Origin: DRGT01 sp022567895
Lineage (GTDB): Archaea > Thermoproteota > Nitrososphaeria > Nitrososphaerales > Nitrosopumilaceae
Length of the DNA: 19,682 bases
Assembly: GCA_022567895.1 (NCBI GenBank)
Contig: JADFGC010000019.1
Location: 1 to 19,682, forward strand
Direction: 5' to 3'
Shown: one piece after another, positions 8,120-14,749 of the stretch
How the letters are laid out: every line of letters begins with the position of its first letter
Position numbering within the stretch: position 1 is the first letter of the stretch
The notes under the pieces: generated by a model
Databases searched by the model: none
What the model was told of the DNA's origin: nothing
What the model saw: the letters and a program-made list of their open reading frames with translations, nothing else
Program-made: the position numbers and the translations under genes

Positions 8120-8697
8120 ATATCTAAAGCACGAGAGTGCTTTCTTGTGTGAGGTCTTTCACCAGGATGTTTTCTTCTCATGTGACCTGACGGTCTTCCG
8201 TAGAGTAGTTCTAAGAACCAAGATTCATGTTCAACTTCTTCAGCTAGTATGTCTTTTGCAATATCATACGTTATTGGATCTTTTCCATGAGTCATTTTGC
8301 AAACTTTGTCCCAGTTTACAGTTGCTCCTTGTTCAGCTTTAAGGCATTTCTCCAGAATTGCTTTTAGATCTGTGGGATTGTCAGGTAATTGAAGAAATTC
8401 ACAACCAGACATCTTGATGTAATCAATTGGATCTTTTGGTAAAGAACCACCAAGTTGATAGATTCTCTCAATGCAGGATTCAAAGTGACTGAGATCCTCC
8501 ATCCTTGCATCTTCGATTACGCCTTTAACTCCTTCACCTTCCATTCCTGTACAGTTGGCTCTTAGGAGTGTAAAGTAGTAGTACGCTGTAAACTCAACAG
8601 AAGAGTTGATGACAAGTTGTTTGATTAGCTCGTCAACGTCTAAACCGTTTTGTTTTAGAATTTCTATTCCTACTACGTTTGGTTTAGAGTCACTCAT
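8116..8697 (-). CDS. Dps-like ferritin (DNA-protection / iron-storage protein)
   Basis: This 193-aa protein has the four-helix ferritin-like layout. Candidate diiron ligands are E35 (helix 1), E67/D68 with H71 (ARMEDLSHFE, helix 2), E122 (AEQG, helix 3) and E154-x-x-H157 (EEVEHESWF, helix 4). This matches archaeal Dps-like (DpsL) and bacterioferritin-like proteins, which oxidise Fe(II) with peroxide or oxygen and protect DNA. Five Cys (49, 75, 99, 118, 133) may include the conserved thiol pair known from DpsL, but which pair cannot be told. The last 23 residues form a loose tail with four His and many Arg/Lys, suited to DNA or metal binding. The gene is divergent from tfb across a 205-nt gap containing three GTGAC repeats. 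Confidence 0.8.
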   Translation of the reverse strand: MSDSKPNVVGIEILKQNGLDVDELIKQLVINSSVEFTAYYYFTLLRANCTGMEGEGVKGVIEDARMEDLSHFESCIERIYQLGGSLPKDPIDYIKMSGCEFLQLPDNPTDLKAILEKCLKAEQGATVNWDKVCKMTHGKDPITYDIAKDILAEEVEHESWFLELLYGRPSGHMRRKHPGERPHTRKHSRALDM

Positions 8698-8729
8698 TGT
8701 ACGAATAAAATAACAGCAGACCTAAAAGT

Positions 8730-8813
8730 GTGACTCTAATTTTCAAATCGTAATAATGTGACCTTAAATTTTAATGAAAAAGTTTGGCACTGTTAGTCGT
8801 GACTTTACTAATT
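8730..8813. repeat. three spaced direct repeats GTGACYYTAA-like (candidate operator)
   Basis: GTGACTCTAATTTT (8730), GTGACCTTAAATTTT (8758) and GTGACTTTACTAATT (8799) are imperfect direct repeats in the gap between the Dps-like gene and tfb. The first overlaps the likely minus-strand promoter of the Dps-like gene (CACTTTTAGG near 8720-8730 plus-strand complement). They may bind a regulator of oxidative or iron stress; this is inference only. Confidence 0.4.
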
Positions 8814-8828
8814 CTAAAAAATTAGAAT
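8811..8828. repeat. perfect inverted repeat upstream of tfb
   Basis: ATTCTAA-AAAA-TTAGAAT is a perfect 7-bp inverted repeat with a 4-nt centre, about 75 nt before the tfb start. It may be an operator or the terminator of a short transcript; no gene ends here, so an operator is more likely. Confidence 0.4.
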
Positions 8829-8902
8829 GAGTATTAGCTTAACCTACACACCAATCACCGTAAGATTATGTGTAAAATGGTAATAAGTAAAAGACTTGTT
8901 TT

Positions 8903-9838
8903 ATGTTTGGGTTAATGGTATTGATGAATAGTCCTATTGTTACACAGCAAAAATGTCCTTCATGTGGAAAAAGAAAAATTGTAACTGATGATACTTCAGG
9001 AGAATTATTTTGTGCATATTGTGGGTTTGTAATTAATGAAAAATTAGAAGACACTGGTGCAGAGTGGAGAACATTTTCTAATGAAGAATCAAGCCGTACA
9101 AGAGTTGGTGTAGGAACTTCATTAACAATGCACGACATGGGTCTTTCAACCATAATTGGTAAAGCAAACAAAGACTCTACTGGAAAACCACTTTCTGGAA
9201 GCATGAAAAGCTCTATTGAAAGATTAAGAACTTGGGATAGTAGAACTCAAGCACATTCTTCAGCTGATAGAAATCTTAGACAAGCACTCAATGAAATGGA
9301 CAAGCTTAAAGACAAACTAGCACTTGCTGATGTAGTAATTGAAAAAGCTGCTTACATTTACAGAAAGGCTATGGAGAAAAAACTAGTCAGAGGAAGATCT
9401 ATTCATGGTTTGGTTGCTGCATGTTTGTATGCAGCATGTAGAAATACCGAAACACCAAGAACACTTGATGATATGGCAAATGGAATCAACATTAGAAGAA
9501 AAGATGTTGCCAGATGTTATAGATTAATTTTCAGAGAACTAGAGCTTAAAATGCCAGTTGTAGATCCTGTAAAAGGAGTTTCTAGAATTGCTAGCATTGC
9601 AGACCTTAGTGAGAAAAGTAAGAGAAAAGCAATATTAATTTTAAACAAAGCCAAGGATGTCGGAATGGTTGCAGGAAAAGATCCGATGGGAATTGCAGCT
9701 GCTGCACTCTATTTGGCTTGTATTAGTTCTGGAGAGTCAAAATCTCAAAAAGAGATCTCGATTGCATCAGGGGTAACAGAAGTTACCATAAGAAACAGAT
9801 GTGCAGGATTAAGACAATTACTAAAAGACGAACAATAG
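8903..9838 (+). CDS. tfb: transcription initiation factor IIB (TFB)
   Basis: This 311-aa archaeal TFB recruits RNA polymerase to TBP bound at the TATA box. The N-terminal zinc ribbon is C18-x2-C21 and C37-x2-C40 (KCPSCG, FCAYCG). The B-finger/linker follows (GAEWRTFSNEE), then two cyclin-like repeats: about 110-205 (DKLALADVVIEKAAYIYRKA, AACLYAACRN) and 210-305 (KGVSRIASIADL, AAAALYLACI). In-frame ATGs at 8903, 8915 and 8924 are all possible starts; the last would leave ten residues before the zinc ribbon. A weak TATA-like GATTATGTG at 8864-8872 favours 8903. Thaumarchaea often carry several TFBs with different promoter choices, so this may be one of a set. It ends 5 nt before a convergent gene. 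Confidence 0.95.
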   Translation: MFGLMVLMNSPIVTQQKCPSCGKRKIVTDDTSGELFCAYCGFVINEKLEDTGAEWRTFSNEESSRTRVGVGTSLTMHDMGLSTIIGKANKDSTGKPLSGSMKSSIERLRTWDSRTQAHSSADRNLRQALNEMDKLKDKLALADVVIEKAAYIYRKAMEKKLVRGRSIHGLVAACLYAACRNTETPRTLDDMANGINIRRKDVARCYRLIFRELELKMPVVDPVKGVSRIASIADLSEKSKRKAILILNKAKDVGMVAGKDPMGIAAAALYLACISSGESKSQKEISIASGVTEVTIRNRCAGLRQLLKDEQ

Positions 9839-9843
9839 TTTTC

Positions 9844-10398
9844 TTATTTCAACTCTGATAATTCATCAATTTTACGTCTAGATACCATAAAAATTCCAAG
9901 AGTTAATCCAAACTGGTAAAATGCATACATTAAGATTTGAAAAACGGTTGGGACATAATCGGTAAATCGTCCTACGACTGCAAGAATTAACATGATTACG
10001 CTAATGCTGAAGATAAAATATTCAATAGGCCTTGAAATTTCAGCAAATCTCAGAAACACAATTATGGTTACTGTAACAAACATGGCGATCACAGTAAAAA
10101 ATCCAGCATTGAGTCCTAGCACGTTTATCAAAAGTTCAAATCCTTCCTCAGGAGTTGCAGGAACCATTATTTCTGAAACAGAAAATTTTTGAGGAATCGC
10201 AAATTTGAAAACATTTACTATGGCATTAGTTGAAAATAAAATTAGCAATATAATAGAAGCAGCTCTTGCATGTCGTTTTAGACTTGGAAACCTTGTTCGC
10301 ATGCCTTTTGCTAAAATAGCTCCTTGAAAAATTCCAATTCCGAAAACAATTGCAAAAGAAATTAGAAAATTTTCTTCAACTAATTCTATTATTCCCAT
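9844..10398 (-). CDS. membrane protein with five predicted helices, unknown function
   Basis: This 184-aa protein has hydrophobic segments at about residues 11-30, 46-66, 94-116, 124-143 and 149-172. A basic loop KGMRTRFPSLKRHARA follows the first helix, so by the positive-inside rule that loop is cytoplasmic; the 67-93 loop (KFSVSEIMVPATPEEGFE) would be outside. The C-terminal tail SRRKIDELSELK is charged and would be cytoplasmic if the helix count is right. No His/Cys clusters, transport motif or known family is recognised. The gene stands alone, convergent with tfb and divergent from the YHS miniprotein gene. Confidence 0.75.
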   Translation of the reverse strand: MGIIELVEENFLISFAIVFGIGIFQGAILAKGMRTRFPSLKRHARAASIILLILFSTNAIVNVFKFAIPQKFSVSEIMVPATPEEGFELLINVLGLNAGFFTVIAMFVTVTIIVFLRFAEISRPIEYFIFSISVIMLILAVVGRFTDYVPTVFQILMYAFYQFGLTLGIFMVSRRKIDELSELK

Positions 10399-10503
10399 GC
10401 TAAAAAATTGATAATAGGATCATAATTAATTCTACAAGATTATTGTTTTTTGAGCAATTCAATGAATTTGAAGAGTTATTAGAGTCAAATTCTAGTTTAC
10501 GTT

Positions 10504-10647
10504 ATGAAAGATCCAGTTTGTGGAATGGAAGTAAACGAAAAAAATGATTTTGTAGAATATGAAGGAAGAAAATTCCATTTTTGTTGTGCAAGTTGTAGAT
10601 GGGCCTTTGAAAATGATCCCAAACAATTTGTTTCAGAACAATCTTGA
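10504..10647 (+). CDS. YHS-domain metal-binding miniprotein
   Basis: This 47-aa ORF begins MKDPVCGMEVNEKNDFVEYE and continues through a Cys-rich part FCCASCRWAFENDPKQF. This is the YHS/TRASH fold: an N-terminal DPVCGM motif (C6) and a second group C27, C28 and C31 before a helix. YHS and TRASH domains bind heavy metals such as copper, often in copper transport or sensing, which matters in thaumarchaea with copper-rich respiration (role inferred). An AT-rich box near 10473-10480 lies about 25 nt upstream, and a T run follows the stop codon. The gene is short but complete. Confidence 0.82.
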   Translation: MKDPVCGMEVNEKNDFVEYEGRKFHFCCASCRWAFENDPKQFVSEQS

Positions 10648-10671
10648 GATTTGGATTACATTATCTGATTC

Positions 10672-10681
10672 CATTTTTTTT
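10672..10681 (+). terminator. T-run terminator after the YHS gene
   Basis: A CCATTTTTTTTAG tract lies about 25 nt past the YHS stop codon. Archaeal RNA polymerase ends transcription at such T-rich stretches. It abuts the 3' end of the convergent DUF6659-like gene. Confidence 0.45.
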
Positions 10682-10683
10682 AG

Positions 10684-11076
10684 CTAAAAGGTGCTTATTT
10701 GAGATGCACGAAGATCTTTTATTATTTCAAGAATCTTAAATGGAATTTCTTTAAAATCAATTTCACGTTCCCCAGATGCTAGCAAAACGTCGTCATTATC
10801 TAACGGGAAACTCATTATGATCACTTTATCTCTATATGACATTGAAAAATGTACTTTGCCTAACTCTTTGTCAAAGTCGTGTCTCATTCTAACTCGAAGT
10901 GCAAGCTCCATGAACATCATCTCATCCTGTTTGAATTCTTCAAGTGCTGGTAGACCTTCTCTCATTCCACCAGCTACAAGATGACCTCTATTGTTGATAA
11001 TTCGTGCTGACCTCATTTTTGGATCTAATTTCACGATTTGTTGACAAATTTTTTCTAGATCGCTTACGTTGACCAT
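10684..11076 (-). CDS. DUF6659-like small protein (roadblock/profilin-like fold suspected)
   Basis: This 130-aa protein shares clear motifs with the gene at 16682-17050: IIN-x-x-G-x-L-x-x-GG-x-x-EGL-x-x-LE (26-46), R-x-x-FD-x-x-LG (65-73) and RDK-x4-SFP (82-91). The order helix, strand-turn-strand, helix, strands, helix resembles roadblock/LC7 or profilin-like sensor domains; the fold is inferred. I take it as the thaumarchaeal family annotated DUF6659. No enzyme motif, membrane segment or metal site is seen. It is divergent from phaE across just 54 nt, with one TATA-like box exactly in the middle, so its transcription may be tied to that of the PHA genes. Confidence 0.72.
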   Translation of the reverse strand: MVNVSDLEKICQQIVKLDPKMRSARIINNRGHLVAGGMREGLPALEEFKQDEMMFMELALRVRMRHDFDKELGKVHFSMSYRDKVIIMSFPLDNDDVLLASGEREIDFKEIPFKILEIIKDLRASQISTF

Positions 11077-11099
11077 GGGTTAAACTCTACAAGTGATCC

Positions 11100-11107
11100 T
11101 ATTTATT
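11100..11107. promoter_or_regulatory. shared, exactly centred TATA-like box between phaE and the DUF6659-like gene
   Basis: TATTTATT sits at 11100-11107; the gap is 11077-11130, so the box is 23 nt from each start codon and nearly self-complementary in A/T pattern (CAATAAATA on the other strand). It can serve either direction at the normal archaeal spacing. A CTCCTCC element lies just downstream on the phaE side. Confidence 0.5.
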
Positions 11108-11130
11108 GCGATCTCCTCCACTATGCTACT

Positions 11131-11727
11131 ATGAAAGCTGAGTCAACTAAAGACACTACTGAATATTACAAACACCTTTCATTGTTCTGGACAGACCTAA
11201 TTCATTTAATGTCCAGCAAACCACAAGCACTTTCATCAGTTGGACCAATGCGAAATTTTGCAGAGAATGCAAAGAAGATTTCAAAAGAGCTAATTGATTC
11301 CAATGAAGATTTAGTTGAGTTTAACAACAGCATGAGGGAATATTATAAACAGCTGACAGATACTTGGAATGAGGCACAGAAAAAAGTAACTTTCAAAGCT
11401 CCTGAAATTCCAAATGACCCAGAACAGTTTGAAGCTTACAAACGAGTTTGGATAGATATTTTTGATAATGACTTTACTGAATTATTTGATTCCAAAAGAT
11501 TTGGAGAAAATTATGGAAAACTTGTTGCAAAGGAGTTAGAATTAACAAAGCATTGGAATAACATCATGAATGTAATGTTACAATCAGCTAATCTTCCGAA
11601 CAAACAAGAAATTGATGAGATATACAAAGAAATTCATGCACTTCGAAAACGAATTTCAAAACTTGAATCAGAAGCAAGAGCAAAAACTAAACCAAAGAAG
11701 GAGGCTGACGATGTCAACGTTTGGTGA
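11131..11727 (+). CDS. phaE: class III PHA synthase subunit PhaE
   Basis: This 198-aa protein is the small, non-catalytic partner of class III polyhydroxyalkanoate synthase. It is mostly helical and Trp/Tyr-rich in the first part (YYKHLSLFWTDLIHLM), with a conserved-looking segment EIPNDPEQFEAYKRVWIDIFDNDF around residues 90-115, and a Lys/Glu coiled coil at about 155-190 that is typical of PhaE C-termini. The length is shorter than bacterial PhaE (about 350 aa) but close to archaeal ones. It overlaps phaC by 17 nt, so the two are translationally coupled, with an internal GAAGGAGG Shine-Dalgarno for phaC. The ATG at 11131 has a TATA-like box 24-31 nt upstream. Confidence 0.82.
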   Translation: MKAESTKDTTEYYKHLSLFWTDLIHLMSSKPQALSSVGPMRNFAENAKKISKELIDSNEDLVEFNNSMREYYKQLTDTWNEAQKKVTFKAPEIPNDPEQFEAYKRVWIDIFDNDFTELFDSKRFGENYGKLVAKELELTKHWNNIMNVMLQSANLPNKQEIDEIYKEIHALRKRISKLESEARAKTKPKKEADDVNVW

Positions 11728-12781
11728 GACAAAAATTGATCCAAAAATTGTAGAAGAGATTATAAAATTTAGTAATAATTTACAAAAAGCTCCAAAATTA
11801 GTACCAGCGCAAGATGAAATTCAATTAGAAACTACTCCTTATGATGTTGTTTATGAAGAAGACAAAATGAGATTACTACATTACAAGCCAATGACTGAAA
11901 AACAAATTCATACACCTTATATTATTGCTTATGCAGTTATCAACAGATATCATATTTTAGATATTCACCCAAAAAAAAGTTGGGTAAAGAATCTACTAGA
12001 ACAAGGAATAGATGTGTACATGATTGATTGGGGAACACCATCAAACATTGACAAGTACTTGGATTTTGATGATTATGTTAATGGTTACATGGATAACTGT
12101 ATAGAATTTGTAAAAGATGAAACAAATGTCGATCAAGTTTCATTGCAAGGTTATTGTACAGGCGGTACTTTATCCGCCGTTTACGCATCATTTCATCCAG
12201 AAAATATCAAAAACTTTGTTGCTACTGCTCCTGTAATTGATGGCTGGCGTGATACAACTGTAATAAGTAATCTAGCAAGGCATATCGATGTCGATAAAAT
12301 GGTTGATACAATAGGAAATATGCCTCCGGAATTCATGTACTATTGCTTTTCTGTTCTAAAGCCATTTGAGCAAGGAGTGGAAAAATATGTGAAGTTTTTC
12401 AAAAACATCGATAATGAAAGTTATGTAGATAATTTCATGCGTGTGGAAAAATGGCTCAACGATACACCTCCAATTCCTGGTGAGCTTTTCCGTCAGTGGA
12501 TTAAAGACATCTATCAGGAAAATCTTCTAGTTCAGGACAAGATGTATGTTGGTGGAAAACGTGTTTCATTAAAAAACATCAAAATGCCATTATATACCCA
12601 AGTTGCAGTTGGGGACCACCTTGTTTCGCCAGAATGCAGTATGCCACTACATTATTCTGTTGGAAGTGAAGATAAAACTTTGAGAATATATCCAACAGGG
12701 CATGTTGGAATGATTGCAAGTTCTCTTTCTCAGAAAAAAGTTTTACCTGAGCTTGGTCAGTGGTTAAAAGAGCATTCTTAA
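11711..12781 (+). CDS. phaC: class III polyhydroxyalkanoate synthase, catalytic subunit
   Basis: This 356-aa alpha/beta-hydrolase-fold enzyme polymerises (R)-3-hydroxyacyl-CoA into PHA with release of CoA. The lipase-like box GYCTGG puts the nucleophile at C149; the other triad residues are D302 (VAVGDHLVSPE) and H331 (TGHVG). These are the same residue numbers known for the class III enzyme of Allochromatium vinosum. Length is that of class III enzymes, which need PhaE. The frame is open further upstream to 11612, but ATG 11711 is chosen because GAAGGAGG lies 7-8 nt before it and the protein then begins MSTFGETKIDPK. It ends just before an A-rich stretch; the phasin-like genes converge on it. 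Confidence 0.93.
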   Translation: MSTFGETKIDPKIVEEIIKFSNNLQKAPKLVPAQDEIQLETTPYDVVYEEDKMRLLHYKPMTEKQIHTPYIIAYAVINRYHILDIHPKKSWVKNLLEQGIDVYMIDWGTPSNIDKYLDFDDYVNGYMDNCIEFVKDETNVDQVSLQGYCTGGTLSAVYASFHPENIKNFVATAPVIDGWRDTTVISNLARHIDVDKMVDTIGNMPPEFMYYCFSVLKPFEQGVEKYVKFFKNIDNESYVDNFMRVEKWLNDTPPIPGELFRQWIKDIYQENLLVQDKMYVGGKRVSLKNIKMPLYTQVAVGDHLVSPECSMPLHYSVGSEDKTLRIYPTGHVGMIASSLSQKKVLPELGQWLKEHS

Positions 12782-12839
12782 AAAAAAATAAAAAAAAGAA
12801 AAAAATTTAGAAATAATCTAGAAATAATCTAGTTATTTC
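12782..12839 (-). terminator. hairpin plus T run ending the phasin operon
   Basis: On the minus strand GAAATAA-CTAGA-TTATTTC (12821-12839) is a 7-bp hairpin that spans the phasin stop codon. A second ATTATTTCTA copy follows, then a long T-rich tract opposite 12782-12806. This is an intrinsic-like terminator for the minus-strand genes. The plus strand shows only A runs here, so it offers nothing similar to phaC. Confidence 0.55.
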
Positions 12840-13257
12840 TTTGTGTAAATGCAGAAATCCAAGATTGTAATATGTTCTTGTTTAGATCTGCAAATGCTTT
12901 GGCGTTATCGTTGAAGGTCTTGATGTTTTGCTGTGTTGCATCAATTGTTGCTAGTGCTATTTGATTTTGTATTGTTGAAGCTTTTACGATTTCTTCAGTT
13001 GTATCTCTAATAGCTCTTAGTGCAGCCTCTGGAACGTTAGTTGTAATACCTGCTTTTCTTGCAAACTCTTTCTGTAGTGTGATTGAAGAGTTGATTATGT
13101 TTTCACATGCATCTAGGTATTCTTGCTGAACGTTTGTAACTGATTGATGATAACGTGGAACTTGCTGTTTAATTCCATTAAAGTATTTATCTACGTTTTG
13201 TTGTGATACGCCATAGACATCTTTTGTATTGGTTGTTTGTTTATCTGTTGTACTCAT
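12829..13257 (-). CDS. phasin-like PHA granule protein
   Basis: This 142-aa protein has phasin character: no Cys, long amphipathic helices rich in Ala, Gln, Asn and Thr, and a Trp near the C-terminus (KNILQSWISAFTQRNN). Phasins coat PHA granules and control their size; the assignment rests on composition and on the phaE-phaC neighbours, as phasins diverge quickly. The C-terminal segment DATQQNIKTFNDNAKAF...SWISAF resembles the 3' part of the small protein at 15684-15890 (TEKTVKFYDDSFNAF...SWFATF). Its ATG overlaps the upstream gene by 4 nt (ATGA) and has a strong AGGGAGGTGA Shine-Dalgarno, so it is translated second in a two-gene operon. Confidence 0.72.
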   Translation of the reverse strand: MSTTDKQTTNTKDVYGVSQQNVDKYFNGIKQQVPRYHQSVTNVQQEYLDACENIINSSITLQKEFARKAGITTNVPEAALRAIRDTTEEIVKASTIQNQIALATIDATQQNIKTFNDNAKAFADLNKNILQSWISAFTQRNN

Positions 13258-13679
13258 TTTTTCACCTCCCTATTTTTTGATTTTTTTTCAAGAGGGAGAA
13301 TAATGACTTGAACCAAGTCTCCTTCCTTTAATCCGAGTGCAGTTCTTTCTGCCTCTGGAATCGAAATTCTTCCGTTGCTTCCAACGGATGTTTTGTAAGC
13401 TCCCCAATTCATGAAATTGGGGATTAATTGTCCAAGGTTGAACATTGTATCCATGCTTTTTGATTGCATAGATGCGAAATTTTTCATAATGTTAGTTTGA
13501 GTTTCACCAGCTTTGTCAGTGACATCTTTGAGTGCTTGAAGTGGATCAAATCCTGGGGATGTTTGGTTTCCCATGAACATTCCAAAATTTTTAATGAATT
13601 CTGTTTGAGCCTTGCCGCTCTTTCTAATCCATTCCTTAAACATCTCACTTGGGTTGTATTGGTATTGATTACCACTCAT
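13254..13679 (-). CDS. PHA-associated protein: helical N-terminus fused to AbrB/SpoVT-like domain
   Basis: This 141-aa protein is a fusion. Residues 1-93 are helical and phasin-like: FKEWIRKSGKAQTEFIKNFG and QTNIMKNFASMQSKSMDTMF have amphipathic spacing and many Phe/Met. Residues 96-130 are a swapped-hairpin AbrB-type domain (V-G-S-N-G-RISIPEAERTALGLKEGDLVQV), followed by a basic tail EKKSKNREVKK. AbrB-type proteins bind DNA as dimers and often repress; in haloarchaea an AbrB-like regulator (PhaR) is part of the PHA operon. A granule-bound sensor that also binds DNA is therefore a fair inference. It leads the operon, with a TATATAAA promoter 24-31 nt upstream and paired ATAGGTAT elements around the start. 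Confidence 0.78.
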   Translation of the reverse strand: MSGNQYQYNPSEMFKEWIRKSGKAQTEFIKNFGMFMGNQTSPGFDPLQALKDVTDKAGETQTNIMKNFASMQSKSMDTMFNLGQLIPNFMNWGAYKTSVGSNGRISIPEAERTALGLKEGDLVQVIILPLEKKSKNREVKK

Positions 13680-13710
13680 AGGTATTGAGTGGATATAATA
13701 GGTATATAAA
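13678..13710 (-). promoter_or_regulatory. promoter of the phasin operon with two ATAGGTAT elements
   Basis: TATATAAA (13703-13710; TTTATATA on the minus strand) lies 24-31 nt before the start codon. ATAGGTAT occurs at 13678-13685 and again at 13698-13705, exactly 20 bp apart, one over the start codon and one over the TATA box. The two-turn spacing would suit a dimeric repressor, possibly the AbrB-like protein itself. Confidence 0.5.
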
Positions 13711-13723
13711 TCCTCTTATTGGC

Positions 13724-14512
13724 TCATTTACCTAAAAATTCCATGACTGTTTTCGCGAATGTTTCAGGATCATCAACATAAGGAGTATGGCCACAACCAT
13801 CCATTCGATAAAATCTACAGTCCTTGATTGTAGATACAATAGAATCAGCATATTTTACTGGAATTACAGGATCCAGTTCTCCCCATACCACCATTGTTGG
13901 AACAGTTATTGAAGAAAGTTTTTCGGTAAGAATTTGAGAATTTTTCAAACCGAGTAATGTGGACATAAATGCCATCTTTGCATTTGGAAGCCGCATTCTT
14001 TTAACAAAACCTTCTACAATTTTTGGATCAATATTTTTTGAAGAACCGGACATCATCTCAAATGCGTTCTTTGCTGCCTCTTGATTGGGATAAAGTGCTG
14101 CCATTACATATGCATCTAGTGCAGGAGTTGAATGTTTCATTACTCCAGAGGGAGAAATCAGTACTAGTTTTTTAACAGCGTCATTGTTGTTTAAGGTATA
14201 TTCTGCAATAATTTGACCCCCCAATGATGAACCAATAAGCACAGGATTTTTAATATCAAGTTTTTCTAAGAATTTTTTTAAAAATTCTGAAAAAAAATCA
14301 GTAGTATAATCAACTAGTGGTTTATCGCTATATCCAAATCCAATTAAATCAGGAACTATTACTCTATAATTTTTCTCAAAATGAGGAATTACATATTCCC
14401 ATCTGTTGGCTGAAGCACCCAATCCATGAACAAGTACTAGAGTATTATCTGAATTACCCGACTCTAAATATCGAATTTTATTCTCATCAATATTGATGAA
14501 TTTCTCATTCAA
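13724..14512 (-). CDS. alpha/beta hydrolase
   Basis: This 262-aa protein has the full alpha/beta hydrolase plan: oxyanion motif VHGLGAS (28-34), nucleophile elbow GSSLGG (94-99, Ser96), acid D214 (GELDPVIP) and His H242 (GCGHTPY). A cap region lies between about 125 and 190. There is no signal peptide, so it acts in the cytoplasm. The substrate cannot be read from sequence; the family includes esterases, C-C bond hydrolases, haloperoxidases and intracellular PHA depolymerases. Its position next to the phasin operon on the same strand makes PHA or hydroxyacyl ester breakdown an attractive guess. The gap to the phasin gene start carries that gene's promoter, so this gene is separately transcribed. 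Confidence 0.85.
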   Translation of the reverse strand: MNEKFINIDENKIRYLESGNSDNTLVLVHGLGASANRWEYVIPHFEKNYRVIVPDLIGFGYSDKPLVDYTTDFFSEFLKKFLEKLDIKNPVLIGSSLGGQIIAEYTLNNNDAVKKLVLISPSGVMKHSTPALDAYVMAALYPNQEAAKNAFEMMSGSSKNIDPKIVEGFVKRMRLPNAKMAFMSTLLGLKNSQILTEKLSSITVPTMVVWGELDPVIPVKYADSIVSTIKDCRFYRMDGCGHTPYVDDPETFAKTVMEFLGK

Positions 14513-14599
14513 TTATTTTGCTACCTATCGATTTCATAGATAAGTTTTATCGTTAATTTTCACAAGGTGTGTATTTATCTTTTTTAAGCCCTGCCTCAC

Positions 14600-14746
14600 T
14601 CGTCTAATTATTGGTACAAAAAAGACAAATTTGATCTAATAGTCATAGGTTCGCGAGGGAGAGGAACAGTTCAAGAATTATTCCTTGGAAGTGTATCAAA
14701 TTACGTGGTCCATACTTCAAACATTCCTGTTCTTTTAGTAAAATAA
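14600..14746 (+). pseudogene. remnant of a universal stress protein (C-terminal third)
   Basis: A plus-strand frame reading FDLIVIGSRGRGTVQELF then LGSVSNYVVHTSNIPVLLVK ends at TAA 14744-14746. This is the ATP-binding C-terminus of a UspA-type protein (G-x-R-G-x-G, then LGSVS and PVLLVK). The frame is closed by a stop at 14585, no usable start codon precedes the domain, and the first 90 or so residues of a normal 140-aa Usp are absent. So it is a 5'-truncated relic, well kept at the 3' end. It converges with msrA (4-nt gap). Recent deletion or a rearrangement at about 14520-14600 is the likely cause. Confidence 0.8.
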
Positions 14747-14749
14747 ATT

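Noticed and set aside
11612..11710. Upstream extension of phaC
   Set aside because: It lies inside phaE in another frame, and ATG 11711 has a strong Shine-Dalgarno site and gives the standard class III PhaC numbering of the triad.
13724..14512. Firm call as PHA depolymerase
   Set aside because: The catalytic triad and gene position allow it, but nothing in the sequence separates it from other alpha/beta hydrolases.
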